This document shows positions 28,438 to 36,530 of a stretch of 64,000 nt of DNA, in pieces; within the stretch, counting starts at the first letter, position 1, and each line of letters opens with the position of its first letter. The position numbers and the translations under genes were made by a program. The DNA comes from Bradyrhizobium sp. 4 (GTDB lineage: Bacteria; Pseudomonadota; Alphaproteobacteria; Rhizobiales; Xanthobacteraceae), in contig NZ_CP064686.1 of NCBI RefSeq assembly GCF_023100905.1, forward strand, positions 6,448,001-6,512,000, given 5' to 3'. Below the pieces are notes generated by a model. The model saw only the letters and a program-made list of their open reading frames with translations, was not told the DNA's origin and did no database searches.

Positions 28438-29239
28438 TGAGGGTCGCCTTTTCGAGTGCGTTGTCGGTCAGTTTCCACTTGGCGAGCAGCGTGCGATAGG
28501 TGCCATCCGCGATCAGCGCGTCGACCGCCTCCAGCATGGCTTGCTGCAGCGCCTTTTCCTTGACCGGCAGAGCGATGCCGGTGAATTGCTGCGCGATGGG
28601 CTCGCCCACAGTCGCGTAGGTGCCGGGCTCGAGGTCCATGATGTAGGGCAGCGTCTCGTTGCCCTGTGCCGCGGCATCGATGCGGCCCTGCCTGAGCTGG
28701 GTGCGGGCGTCGGCCGATCCGTCGGTCCCGACGAACTGAATCGGATTGGTGCCGCAATTCTTCTCGCTCCAGGCCGCGATCTGCGCCGGGAACATGGTGC
28801 GGCGGCTGGCGCCGACCTTCTTGCCACAGAGCGCGGCTGCGTCCTTGAACTCCGCCTTGCGCGACTGCTGCACGAAGAACTGCGGGCCGCTGCGCAAATA
28901 ATCGACGAAGGACGCGATCTCGTGCCGGCTGGCATAGTCGGTGAAGCCGGACAGGATGGCGTCCACCCGCCCGGTCGAGATCGACGGCATGAACTCGGCA
29001 AAGCTGGTCTCCTGCCATTCGATCTTGACGCCGAGCTTGCGGCCGATGGCCTCGCCGAGATCGATGTCGAAGCCGGACAACGCGTTGGTGGCGGGATCGC
29101 GGAACTCCATCGGCGGATAGTTCGGCACCAGCGCGACCTTGATGCTGCCGCGCTTGGCGATCTCCGCCGGCAGCTCGACCGCCATGACCGGAGCGCTCAT
29201 GGCGCCAACGAGTGCCGCCGTAACCAGAATTCTCTTCAT
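28424..29239 (-). CDS. Amino acid ABC transporter substrate-binding protein (family 3)
   Basis: A protein of 271 residues with a signal peptide (MKRILVTAALVGAMSAPVMA). IAKRGSIKVALVPNYPPMEF and SGFDIDLGEAIGRKLGVKIEW are the hallmark of family 3 (glutamine/polar amino acid) receptors. The coding end overlaps the deacetylase start. A paralogue of similar length lies 1.6 kb away (30869-31693), so the one ATPase/permease pair between them may serve two receptors with different specificities. Confidence 0.88.
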   Translation of the reverse strand: MKRILVTAALVGAMSAPVMAVELPAEIAKRGSIKVALVPNYPPMEFRDPATNALSGFDIDLGEAIGRKLGVKIEWQETSFAEFMPSISTGRVDAILSGFTDYASRHEIASFVDYLRSGPQFFVQQSRKAEFKDAAALCGKKVGASRRTMFPAQIAAWSEKNCGTNPIQFVGTDGSADARTQLRQGRIDAAAQGNETLPYIMDLEPGTYATVGEPIAQQFTGIALPVKEKALQQAMLEAVDALIADGTYRTLLAKWKLTDNALEKATLNAGQ

Positions 29240-29253
29240 CGATACGTCCCCAT

Positions 29254-30018
29254 TCAGATCACTGCCGAAAGAAATGCTCTGGTACGTTCCTCGCGCGGCG
29301 CGCCCAAGACATCGGATGCGCGCCCCTGCTCGATGATCGCGCCCTGGTCCATGTAGACGACACGGTCGGCGACCTCGCGCGCGAAGCCGAGTTCGTGCGT
29401 CACGACCATCATGGTCATGCCGCTCCGCGCCAGCTCTTTCATGACCGCCAAGACCTCGCCGACGAGCTCGGGATCGAGCGCGCTGGTCGGCTCGTCGAAC
29501 AGCATCAGCATCGGCTGCATGGCAAGCGCGCGGGCAATCGCGACGCGCTGCTGCTGGCCACCGGAGAGCTGGGCGGGATACCAGTCCGCTTTGGCCGACA
29601 ATCCGACGCGCCGCAGCAGCTCGATCGCCTCAGCACGCACCTCGTCGGATTTTCGACCCTGAACCTGGAGTGGACCTTCGGTGATGTTTTCGAGCGCGGT
29701 CTTGTGCGGAAACAAGTTGAAGCGCTGGAACACCATGCCGGTCTTCAGCCGCTGCCGCCCGATCTCGCGCTCGCTAAGCCGATGGAGCCGTCCGCCCTGC
29801 TCGCGCACGCCCAAGAGCTCGCCGTCGAGCCAGATGCCGCCACTGTCGATCGCGGCGAGCTGGTTGATGCAGCGGAGCAGCGTCGTCTTGCCCGAGCCGG
29901 AGGCACCGATCAGACACATCACCTCGCCGGGCCGGATGTCGAGCGAGACATTTTTGAGAGCCTGAAACTCGCCAAAACTCTTGCTGACGGAGCGGATCGC
30001 GACGAGGGGTTTTGTCAT
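29254..30018 (-). CDS. Amino acid ABC transporter ATP-binding protein (GlnQ-like)
   Basis: A protein of 254 residues with a single ATPase domain. Walker A is GASGSGKTT, the signature LSGGQQQRVAIARAL, Walker B LMLFDEPTSALDPE and the H-loop VTHELGFAREV, all characteristic of polar amino acid importers. The start overlaps the permease stop by 4 nt. It lies between two binding-protein genes. Confidence 0.92.
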   Translation of the reverse strand: MTKPLVAIRSVSKSFGEFQALKNVSLDIRPGEVMCLIGASGSGKTTLLRCINQLAAIDSGGIWLDGELLGVREQGGRLHRLSEREIGRQRLKTGMVFQRFNLFPHKTALENITEGPLQVQGRKSDEVRAEAIELLRRVGLSAKADWYPAQLSGGQQQRVAIARALAMQPMLMLFDEPTSALDPELVGEVLAVMKELARSGMTMMVVTHELGFAREVADRVVYMDQGAIIEQGRASDVLGAPREERTRAFLSAVI

Positions 30019-30872
30019 CGCGCGAGCCGCAATGTGCCGCGCGCAAAACGGCGTTCGAGCAGCATCTGGAGCGGCGTCAGGACCGAGACGACGAGCAGGT
30101 ACCAGAGCCCGGCCACGATCAGGAGCTCGATCACGCGAGAATTGGCGTAGTAGATGTTTTCCGCGTTGTGCAGCAGTTCCGGATACTGGATGACGCTGGC
30201 GAGCGAGGTCGCCTTCACCATGCCGATGAACTCGTTGCCGAGCGGCGGGATCACCACGCGCATCGCCTGCGGCAGCACGATCCGGCGCAGCGCACGCAAG
30301 CGTCCCATGCCGATCGCCTGCGCGGCCTCATATTGCCCGATATCGACCGACAGCATGCCGGCGCGCATCACTTCCGACGTATAGGCGCCCTGGTTGATGC
30401 CGAGCCCGAGCAGCGCGGCAAGGAACGGCGTCATGACGTCGACGGCGCGCGCGCTCCACAGGCCGGGAATGCCGATGGTCGGAAACACCAGCGCGAGATT
30501 GAACCACAGCAGCAGTTGCAGGATCAGCGGCGTGCCGCGGAACAGCCAGGTGTAGCCGGCGGCGACGGTCTTCAGCACCGGGTTGGGCGACAGCCGCATG
30601 ATCGCGATGACGACGCCGAGGAAGATGCCGAGCGCCATCGCCAGCACCGCCATCACCATGGTGTTGACGATGCCTTCGAGAATGACCTTTGCCGTCAGGA
30701 AGCGGCTGACATAGGACCATTCGATCTGGCCGGCCGCAAACGCGCGCACGATCAATGCAAGTACAAGAACGATCAGCGCGGCGCTGAGCCAGCGAAACCA
30801 GTGCGGCTCGCGCGCGATCCGCATCCCCGACAGGTCGGGAAAACCCTCCGCGAGTGCCGGTGCCGTCTTCAT
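30015..30872 (-). CDS. Amino acid ABC transporter permease
   Basis: A protein of 285 residues with five or so membrane helices. GIVNTMVMAVLAMALGIFLG and the loop EAAQAIGMGRLRALRRIVLPQA are the HisM/GlnP family signature. The ATG at 30872 (MKTAPALAEGFPDL) overlaps the stop of the upstream binding protein (ATGA); upstream in-frame sequence belongs to that gene. Only one permease is present, so it probably works as a homodimer. The N-terminal 30 residues before the first helix are longer than usual. Confidence 0.9.
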   Translation of the reverse strand: MKTAPALAEGFPDLSGMRIAREPHWFRWLSAALIVLVLALIVRAFAAGQIEWSYVSRFLTAKVILEGIVNTMVMAVLAMALGIFLGVVIAIMRLSPNPVLKTVAAGYTWLFRGTPLILQLLLWFNLALVFPTIGIPGLWSARAVDVMTPFLAALLGLGINQGAYTSEVMRAGMLSVDIGQYEAAQAIGMGRLRALRRIVLPQAMRVVIPPLGNEFIGMVKATSLASVIQYPELLHNAENIYYANSRVIELLIVAGLWYLLVVSVLTPLQMLLERRFARGTLRLAR

Positions 30873-31693
30873 TGCGACGCCGCGTTCAGCATGGGCTGGA
30901 CGACCGCATTGGCGCCGAGACCCCATTTGTCGAGGACAGCCTTGTAGGAACCGTCGGCGATCATCGCCGCGAGCTTCTCGGTCACCACCTCGCGAAGCAC
31001 CGCATCGTCCTTGCGGAACATGATGCCCTGATAGCCTTTGGCAAAGGGCTCGCCGATCACGCGGTATTTGCCGGGTTCCTGCGTTTGCGCATAAGGCAGC
31101 GTCTCGCTGCCCTGCACGGCGGCATCGATCCGGCCCTGCTTGAGCTGGTTGCGAACGTCGATCGAGTTCTCGCCCGGCACGTACTGGATCGCTGGCCTGC
31201 CGGCCGGCTCGCAATTCTGCTTGCTCCACTTCTCGATCTCGACCGGGAAGCTGGTGCTGCGGGTGGTCCCAACCTTCTTGCCGCAGAGATCGGTCGCAGC
31301 CTTGGCTTCGTTCTCCGCCATCACGAAGAACTGCGGGCCGGTCCCGAGATAATCGACGAAATCCGCGGTCTCGCGCCGCGAGGCGCGATCGGAGATGCCG
31401 GAGATGATGAAATCGGCGCGCTTGGTCTGAAGCGACGGGATCAATTCCGCGAACGGCGTCTCGCTCCAGACGATCTTCACGCCGAGGCGCTTGGCCAGTT
31501 CGTTTGCCAGATCGACGTCGAGCCCGACGAGCTCATTGGTCGCGGGATCGCGGTATTCCATCGGCGCGTAAGTGGAGTTGACCGTGAGCTTCAACGCGCC
31601 CGCTTGCTTGATCTCGGCTGGAAGCTCCGCCGCCTGCGCGGACGTCGCGGCCGCCAGCGCTGCGATGCCGAGGAAATACGAGAGGCGCGTCAT
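30869..31693 (-). CDS. Amino acid ABC transporter substrate-binding protein (family 3), second copy
   Basis: A protein of 274 residues with a signal peptide (MTRLSYFLGIAALAAATSAQ). LKLTVNSTYAPMEYRDPATN and VGLDVDLANELAKRLGVKIV are typical of family 3 receptors. It shares with the copy at 28424-29239 the DPATN segment and the overall layout, but is clearly divergent, which suggests an old duplication with changed ligand preference. It is the second gene of the operon, 35 nt after the carbamoylase. Confidence 0.88.
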   Translation of the reverse strand: MTRLSYFLGIAALAAATSAQAAELPAEIKQAGALKLTVNSTYAPMEYRDPATNELVGLDVDLANELAKRLGVKIVWSETPFAELIPSLQTKRADFIISGISDRASRRETADFVDYLGTGPQFFVMAENEAKAATDLCGKKVGTTRSTSFPVEIEKWSKQNCEPAGRPAIQYVPGENSIDVRNQLKQGRIDAAVQGSETLPYAQTQEPGKYRVIGEPFAKGYQGIMFRKDDAVLREVVTEKLAAMIADGSYKAVLDKWGLGANAVVQPMLNAASQ

Positions 31694-31728
31694 ATCGGCT
31701 CCTTTGCCAACGTTGTTGGAACGTCCTG

Positions 31729-32685
31729 TCAGTCTGCGTCGAGAACCGCGGGCTCGATGACGCCGGCGCGTTCGGTGATCACCCTGTATTGCTCCGGCCG
31801 CCGGTGCGCGGCGAAGTTGAACATCTTGTCCTTGCCCTGGCGGCAGAGGTCGAGATCGATGTCGGCGACGATCACTTCGTCAGTCAGCGTTGCGGCCTGC
31901 GCGACGATGCGGCCATTGGGATCGACGATGCAGGAGCCGCCGATCAGCCCGGAGCCGTCCTCCTCGCCTGCCTTCGCCACCGAGATCGCCCAGGTCGCGT
32001 TCATATAGGCGTTGGCCTGCGTCACCAGCGTGGAGTGGAAGGTGCGCAAGGAGGCATCTTCCGTGCTGCCGCCATTCGGATCATAGGCAGCCGAATTGTA
32101 GCCGATGCAGACAAGCTCGACGCCCTGCAGGCCAAGCACGCGCCAGGATTCCGGCCAGCGGCGATCGTTGCAGATCATCATGCCCATGATGGCGTGGGCC
32201 CAGGCCGAGCCGGCGCGGAAGGCCGGAAAGCCGAGATCGCCATAGTCGAAATAGCGTTTCTCGAGCTGCTGGTAGCGCGCACCTTGTCGCGGCTCGACCG
32301 AGCCCGGCAGGTGCACCTTGCGATAACGGCCGAGCAGCTCGCCGTCGCGATCGACCAGGACGGCGCAATTGTAGCGGCGTCCATCCGGCGTCAGCTCGGC
32401 ATAGCCGACATAGAAGCCGACGCGCAGCGCACGTGCACGGTCGAACAAGGCGGCGACGTTCGGGTTCGGCATGCCGCGTTCGAAATAATGGTCGAGCGCC
32501 TCGCCTTCGAGCAACCAGCGCGGAAAGAACGTGGTGAAGGCAAGCTCGGGAAACACCACGAGGCTGGCGCCGCGGCCGGCCGCCTCCTCCAGCAGCGCAA
32601 GCATCCGCGACAGCGTATGCTCGCGCGTATCGGCTTTTTGCGTCGGCCCCATCTGTGCGGCGGCGGCGCGAAGGACACGAACCAA
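31729..32685 (-). CDS. N-carbamoyl-amino acid amidohydrolase (nitrilase superfamily; D-carbamoylase-like)
   Basis: This enzyme would split N-carbamoyl amino acids into the amino acid, ammonia and CO2. The Glu-Lys-Cys triad is visible: E47 in VVFPELAF, K123 in YRKVHLPG and C172 in ICNDRRWPE. E47 and C172 fall exactly at the numbers known for Agrobacterium D-carbamoylase. The TTG at 32685 is chosen because GGAGG lies 5 nt upstream; a second TTG at 32697 is possible. At 318 residues it is slightly longer than the best-known enzymes. It heads the operon with the hydantoin racemase and ring-opening genes, diverging from a LysR regulator. Confidence 0.88.
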   Translation of the reverse strand: MVRVLRAAAAQMGPTQKADTREHTLSRMLALLEEAAGRGASLVVFPELAFTTFFPRWLLEGEALDHYFERGMPNPNVAALFDRARALRVGFYVGYAELTPDGRRYNCAVLVDRDGELLGRYRKVHLPGSVEPRQGARYQQLEKRYFDYGDLGFPAFRAGSAWAHAIMGMMICNDRRWPESWRVLGLQGVELVCIGYNSAAYDPNGGSTEDASLRTFHSTLVTQANAYMNATWAISVAKAGEEDGSGLIGGSCIVDPNGRIVAQAATLTDEVIVADIDLDLCRQGKDKMFNFAAHRRPEQYRVITERAGVIEPAVLDAD

Positions 32686-32820
32686 GATTGCCTCCAATCT
32701 GTGCGCAGTGGCGCCTCAATGGGCGAATGAACCCTTTGATGCGACGTGCAAATCCGCTGCCATTACGCGGAAGCGGGGCTGCAAAATCAATTCGTTCTGC
32801 TATGATGTTTTGGCCCAGAG

Positions 32821-32826
32821 TATAAT
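32821..32826 (+). promoter_or_regulatory. Possible -10 element of the LysR gene
   Basis: A perfect TATAAT lies 10 nt before the ATG at 32837, inside the 151-nt divergent region between the carbamoylase and the LysR gene. The matching -35 (TGCTAT, 17-nt spacer) is poor, and such a short distance would give an almost leaderless mRNA, so the assignment is tentative. Confidence 0.3.
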
Positions 32827-32836
32827 TGGCAGTGAT

Positions 32837-33763
32837 ATGAACCTGCGCCAGCTCGAGATTCTCCGCGCCGTCATCCGCCACCGCACCACGGTTGCGGCCG
32901 CCGACGAACTGGCGTTGTCGCAGCCTGCCGTCAGCAACGCGCTGAAGACGATGGAGGCGCAGGCAGGTTTTGCGCTGTTCGAACGCGTCAACAACCGGCT
33001 GTTTCCGACCACGGAAGCGATGGCGCTCTACAAGGAGAGCGAGGCGATCTTCGCGCTGCACGCAAAGCTCGAGAGCCGCGTGCGCGATCTGCGCGAGAAC
33101 CGCTCCGGGCATCTCGCGCTGGTCGCGACGCCGCCGCTCGCCTACAGCATCATCCCCTCGGCGTTGTCAGGTTTCCTGCGCCGTCGCCCGGAGACACGGG
33201 TGTTCTTCGACGTGCGGCGCTATGAGGGAATCATCGAAGGCGTGCTCAACCGCGTCGCCGAGCTCGGCTTCGCGCTCGGGCTGACACATCATCCAGGCAT
33301 CGCCCATGAGGTGGTGCACACCGGCGAGATGGTGTGCGTGCTGCCGCCGCAGCACCCGCTCGCCGACCGGCCGGTGATCTCGGCCGCCGACTTGTCCGGC
33401 CTGCCCTTCATCGGGCTCGAGCGCGGCACGCGGCTCGGTGAAGCCGTGCGCGACAGTTTCGCCCGTGCCGGCGCGCCGTTCCGGCCGACTGTCGAGGTGC
33501 GCTACTGCAACACGGCCTGCGTGCTCGCCGCCGCCGGTGTCGGCGCCGCGGTTGTCGATCCCTTCTCGCCGCGGCAGAACGGCGGGACCGGCCTCGTCGT
33601 GCGGCCGTTCGCGCCGACGACGCACGCGGTGGCCTATATGCTATGGTCGGAAGCAGAGCCGCTGTCGCGCCTGGCCAAGGCGTTTCTCAACGAGGTCCGG
33701 AAAGAGAGTGCGCTGCTGGAGCCCACAGCGCCACACCAGCAACATGGGGCAGGAAGCGACTGA
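32837..33763 (+). CDS. LysR-family transcriptional regulator
   Basis: A protein of 308 residues. The helix-turn-helix is MNLRQLEILRAVIRHRTTVA and LSQPAVSNALKTMEAQAGFALFERVN. The ligand domain contains LVATPPLAYSIIPSALSGFL and AAAGVGAAVVDPFSPRQ, similar to opine or amino acid responsive regulators. An upstream in-frame extension to 32531 runs through the carbamoylase gene and is not credible. It is divergent from the carbamoylase operon and probably controls it. The glutamine amidotransferase gene starts 23 nt downstream. Confidence 0.88.
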   Translation: MNLRQLEILRAVIRHRTTVAAADELALSQPAVSNALKTMEAQAGFALFERVNNRLFPTTEAMALYKESEAIFALHAKLESRVRDLRENRSGHLALVATPPLAYSIIPSALSGFLRRRPETRVFFDVRRYEGIIEGVLNRVAELGFALGLTHHPGIAHEVVHTGEMVCVLPPQHPLADRPVISAADLSGLPFIGLERGTRLGEAVRDSFARAGAPFRPTVEVRYCNTACVLAAAGVGAAVVDPFSPRQNGGTGLVVRPFAPTTHAVAYMLWSEAEPLSRLAKAFLNEVRKESALLEPTAPHQQHGAGSD

Positions 33764-33786
33764 GCTTGACCTTTACCGGAGGGCAC

Positions 33787-34506
33787 ATGGCACGCATCAC
33801 CATCATCGAGACCGGGCAGGTCCCACAAAAATATCGCGAGCGCCACGGTTCATTCCCGGACATGTTCGAGCGCATGGTCCGCGCCGAGGATCCGACAGCC
33901 ACGGTCGAGATCGTCAGCATCCCGAACGGCGATGCGCTTCCGGATCCGCGCAATTTGGAGGCGGTGCTGATCACCGGCGCGGCTGCCGGCGTCTATGACG
34001 GGCTCGACTGGATCGCGCCACTGGAAGATTTCGTGCGCACGGCCTACGCCAGCAGGACACCGATGGTCGGCATCTGCTTCGGTCATCAGTTGATCGCGCA
34101 GGCGCTCGGCGGCACCGTGCGCAAATCGGAGAAGGGCTGGGGCATCGGCCGGCACGTCTATCAGGTGCTGCCGGACAACGGCGTCGTCGACGGCGAAGCG
34201 GTCGCCATCGCCTGCTCGCATCAGGACCAGGTGATCGAGCCGCCGAACGATGCGCTGACCATCCTCTCGTCCGACTTCACCCCGCATGCCGGCCTGCTCT
34301 ACGCCAACGGCGCGACGCTCACCCTGCAGCCGCATCCGGAGTTCGACGTAGAGTTTGCGCAAGTGTGCTGTGAGCTGCGCGACGGCAAGGCGCCGGACGA
34401 TGTCGTTACCACCGCGAGGGAGTCGCTGGCGGAGCCGATGGATCACGCCAAGCTCGGAGGCGCCATTACGAGGTTTCTGGCACGCAACTCCATCCCCTCA
34501 TCCTGA
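33787..34506 (+). CDS. Class I glutamine amidotransferase-like protein
   Basis: A stand-alone GATase1 domain of 239 residues. The nucleophile elbow GICFGHQLIAQALGG carries C97, and the His/Glu pair is QPHPEF (H183/E185), so the triad is complete. It resembles GuaA-like gamma-glutamyl hydrolases of the type that remove gamma-glutamyl groups (PuuD-like roles) more than a subunit of a named synthetase. The start at ATG 33787 follows ACCGGAGGGCAC. The last four codons and stop lie in a palindromic repeat, so the natural C-terminus may have been altered. Confidence 0.85.
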   Translation: MARITIIETGQVPQKYRERHGSFPDMFERMVRAEDPTATVEIVSIPNGDALPDPRNLEAVLITGAAAGVYDGLDWIAPLEDFVRTAYASRTPMVGICFGHQLIAQALGGTVRKSEKGWGIGRHVYQVLPDNGVVDGEAVAIACSHQDQVIEPPNDALTILSSDFTPHAGLLYANGATLTLQPHPEFDVEFAQVCCELRDGKAPDDVVTTARESLAEPMDHAKLGGAITRFLARNSIPSS

Positions 34507-34607
34507 GGAGCGCGCCATTTGCGCGCGTCTCGAAGGATAGAGGCCCCGCTGCAGCAACGGGGCCTGCATGGTTCGAGACGCCGCTCGCGGCTCCTCACCA
34601 TGAGGGG
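34494..34607. repeat. Nested palindromic intergenic repeat, about 114 nt
   Basis: The outer arms are CCCCTCATCCTGAGGAGC (from 34494) and GCTCCTCACCATGAGGGG (to 34607). Inside are GTCTCGAAGGAT against ATGGTTCGAGAC, and an inner hairpin GGCCCCG...CGGGGCC. This is a nested stem typical of dispersed palindromes in Bradyrhizobium and relatives. The left arm contains the stop codon of the glutamine amidotransferase gene. Confidence 0.8.
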
Positions 34608-34625
34608 TGACAGTTGTTTCTCGGC

Positions 34626-35093
34626 TCAGAAAGGGTCCGTTCCCAGCCCCGCCACATCCGCCGGCCTCGGCCCCGGTGCCGGCCAGTGAAACCGCCGGTC
34701 CTTATCCGCGATCACCACGTCGTTGATCGAAGCCTCGCGCCGCCGCATCAGGCCGTGCTCGTCGAACTCCCACTGCTCGTTGCCGTAGGAGCGGTACCAC
34801 TGGCCGCTCGCATCGTGCCATTCGTACTGGAAGCGCACGGCGATGCGGTTATCGTCGAACGCCCAGAGGTCCTTGATCAGGCGGTAGTCGTGCTCCTTCT
34901 CCCATTTGCGGGTGAGGAACGCGACGATGGCTTCGCGACCCTGAAAAACCTCGGAGCGATTGCGCCAGCGGCTGTCCTCGGTATAGGCGAGCGAGACGCG
35001 CACCGGGTCGCGCGAATTCCAGGCATCCTCGGCCATACGCGCCTTCTGCGCGGCGGTCTCACGGGTGAAGGGCGGAAGCGGCGGGCGCGACAT
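34626..35093 (-). CDS. Nuclear transport factor 2 fold protein, DUF1348 family
   Basis: A protein of 155 residues beginning MSRPPLPPFTRETAAQKARM. AEDAWNSRDPVRVSLAYTED and SRWRNRSEVFQGREAIVAFL are typical of DUF1348/SnoaL-like small proteins, which fold as an NTF2 cone; WEFDEHGLMRRREASINDV is the C-terminal strand region. The family has no established biochemical role. It is the last gene before the disrupted thioesterase that marks the edge of the accessory region. Confidence 0.85.
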   Translation of the reverse strand: MSRPPLPPFTRETAAQKARMAEDAWNSRDPVRVSLAYTEDSRWRNRSEVFQGREAIVAFLTRKWEKEHDYRLIKDLWAFDDNRIAVRFQYEWHDASGQWYRSYGNEQWEFDEHGLMRRREASINDVVIADKDRRFHWPAPGPRPADVAGLGTDPF

Positions 35094-35170
35094 GAGGGCC
35101 TCATCGGTTGGCGGGAGTGCAATCTATCGCCGCGCGCGGGGGAGTCGAGAGGCCGTCCGCTATCGCCCGA

Positions 35171-35542
35171 TCACGAAATCAGATCAGCCTTCATCAAGGC
35201 GCGGATCGATTTCGGGATCGGCTGGGCGCGGCCGCCGCTGATGAAGGCGACGCGCACCTCGGCCTTCACCAACACCTCCTCGCCGCGGCGCACCTCCTGC
35301 GCCAGCATGATGGAGGCGCCCTTCACCGCGACCGGCCAGGTCACGACATCGAGCACATCGTCCATCCGGGCAGGCTTGAGGAAATCGAGATGCATCGAAC
35401 GCACCACGAAGGCGAAGCTTGCGTCTTCCGCCTCGGCCTGCTCGAACAATGCCTGCTGCTCGGCGCCCATCAGCCGCAGATGATTGGTCCGTCCGCGCTC
35501 CATGAAGCGCAAATAGTTGGCGTGATAGACGATGCCGGAAAA
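35171..35542 (-). pseudogene. Acyl-CoA thioesterase (YbgC/4HBT family), 5'-truncated
   Basis: The reading frame from FSGIVYHANYLRFMERGRTN through FAFVVRSMHLDFLKPARMDD to the C-terminus KADLIS matches the hotdog-fold thioesterase encoded intact at 40739-41182. The first 25 or so residues, including the catalytic Asp region (EDTD), are missing. The match stops at the Phe codon 35540-35542. Beyond it the open frame continues through unrelated sequence and the 3' part of a second copy, so any product would be a chimera. The break coincides with the change from ordered chromosome to IS-rich, pseudogene-rich DNA and is taken as the left edge of the accessory region. Confidence 0.75.
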
Positions 35543-35598
35543 CTCTGGCTTGCCAAAATCGCAACACAGCGCCTTGATTTCATTGGGACGTTGGAGGG

Positions 35599-36074
35599 CT
35601 ATAGCGTAAACGAGCGTAGATTTTTCGGCGCCCCTCCCATGGCGAACCGCAGCGCCTTCGGGATACGTTGCGCTTTTCCACCGGAAATAAAGGCCACGCG
35701 CACGCGGGCCTTGACCAAAAGATCGTCCCCGCGCCTGCATTCCTGCAGCAGGGTAGCCGACGCTCCTTTCACCTCTGCGGGGACTGTGATGATGTCAAGC
35801 CGGTCGTCCAAGGCCGCCGGTTAGGAAATCGATTGTCATTGAGCGGACAACGAAGGCAAAGCTAGGCGCGTCGTTCTGGGCTTTTTGAGTAGTTCTCGCT
35901 GATTGGTTCCGAGCAAGCGCAAGTAATTCGTTCTGCCGCGTTCGATGAAGCGCAAAAGTTGGCGTGATAAACAATCTGTCCGGCGTCCGTATCTGCGAAA
36001 TAGACGCGGACCTGCATGTGATGGCGGCCGTCGCGAATTTCACCGTCAAGAGAAGCTGTCACAGTACGATTCAT
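35599..36074 (-). pseudogene. Second acyl-CoA thioesterase copy, frameshifted
   Basis: The N-terminus MNRTVTASLDGEIRDGRHHM and MQVRVYFADTDAGQIVYHAN is intact. The frame then breaks at about 35955 (a 1-nt loss in the stretch equivalent to FLRFMERGRTN), and again near 35885 and 35825, before ending in KAQRIPKALRFAMGGA. It is nearly the same as the intact copy at 40739-41182 at both ends, so it is a recently decayed paralogue. It sits directly upstream of the truncated chromosomal copy. Confidence 0.8.
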
Positions 36075-36530
36075 CTTATTGCTGTTCCGAGAACGAATCG
36101 TCTTGCACAGAGACGCTTTTCTGAGCAATCGCCCAAGCTTTTGGGCTCAGCTCCTGCAATCTGAAAATTCAGCGCCCTGCGTGTGAATCCTTCTCGACGA
36201 GTCTTCGACTCTCAGGTCAAAGTAAGTACTCCTGCACTTCCAGGAGTTCCAGGAGTTCCAGCAGTTCCAGCAGTTCCAGCAGTTCTTCGAGGGTCGGCTT
36301 ATCGTTCAAGCACCAACTCCGCATCCTTGTAGCGAAGATGGCGAGAAGCGGCCCTTCACGCGCACCACCGGGTTCACAGGCACTTGCGTGAGCCCCTGGG
36401 GAGCATGTGCTCCCAGGCTGCGGCATGAACGGCCTCGGTCTCTCACGACGCATCGCCGTGATTTCCGGCGGTTGCGGCGACATCGGCCGAGCCGTGCGCG
36501 AGCGGCTAATCTAATCTCCTTAGACGCGAA
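36075..36530. other. Intergenic stretch, no gene recognised
   Basis: The stretch between the decayed thioesterase and the first IS701 element shows no credible gene. It contains a 9-nt tandem repeat (36238-36291). An open frame on the minus strand reads through that repeat as an artificial run of Leu-Leu-Glu. Confidence 0.5.
36238..36291. repeat. Tandem 9-nt repeat
   Basis: Two copies of TTCCAGGAG, three of TTCCAGCAG and a degenerate TTCTTCGAG follow head to tail. Read on the minus strand in one frame it encodes Leu-Leu-Glu repeats. It is a simple repeat that could vary in copy number between strains. Confidence 0.85.

Noticed and set aside
36217..36483. Minus-strand ORF ending in Leu-Leu-Glu repeats, looking like a coiled coil
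   Set aside because: The repeats are just the translation of the 9-nt tandem repeat; the rest has no family and no good start signal.
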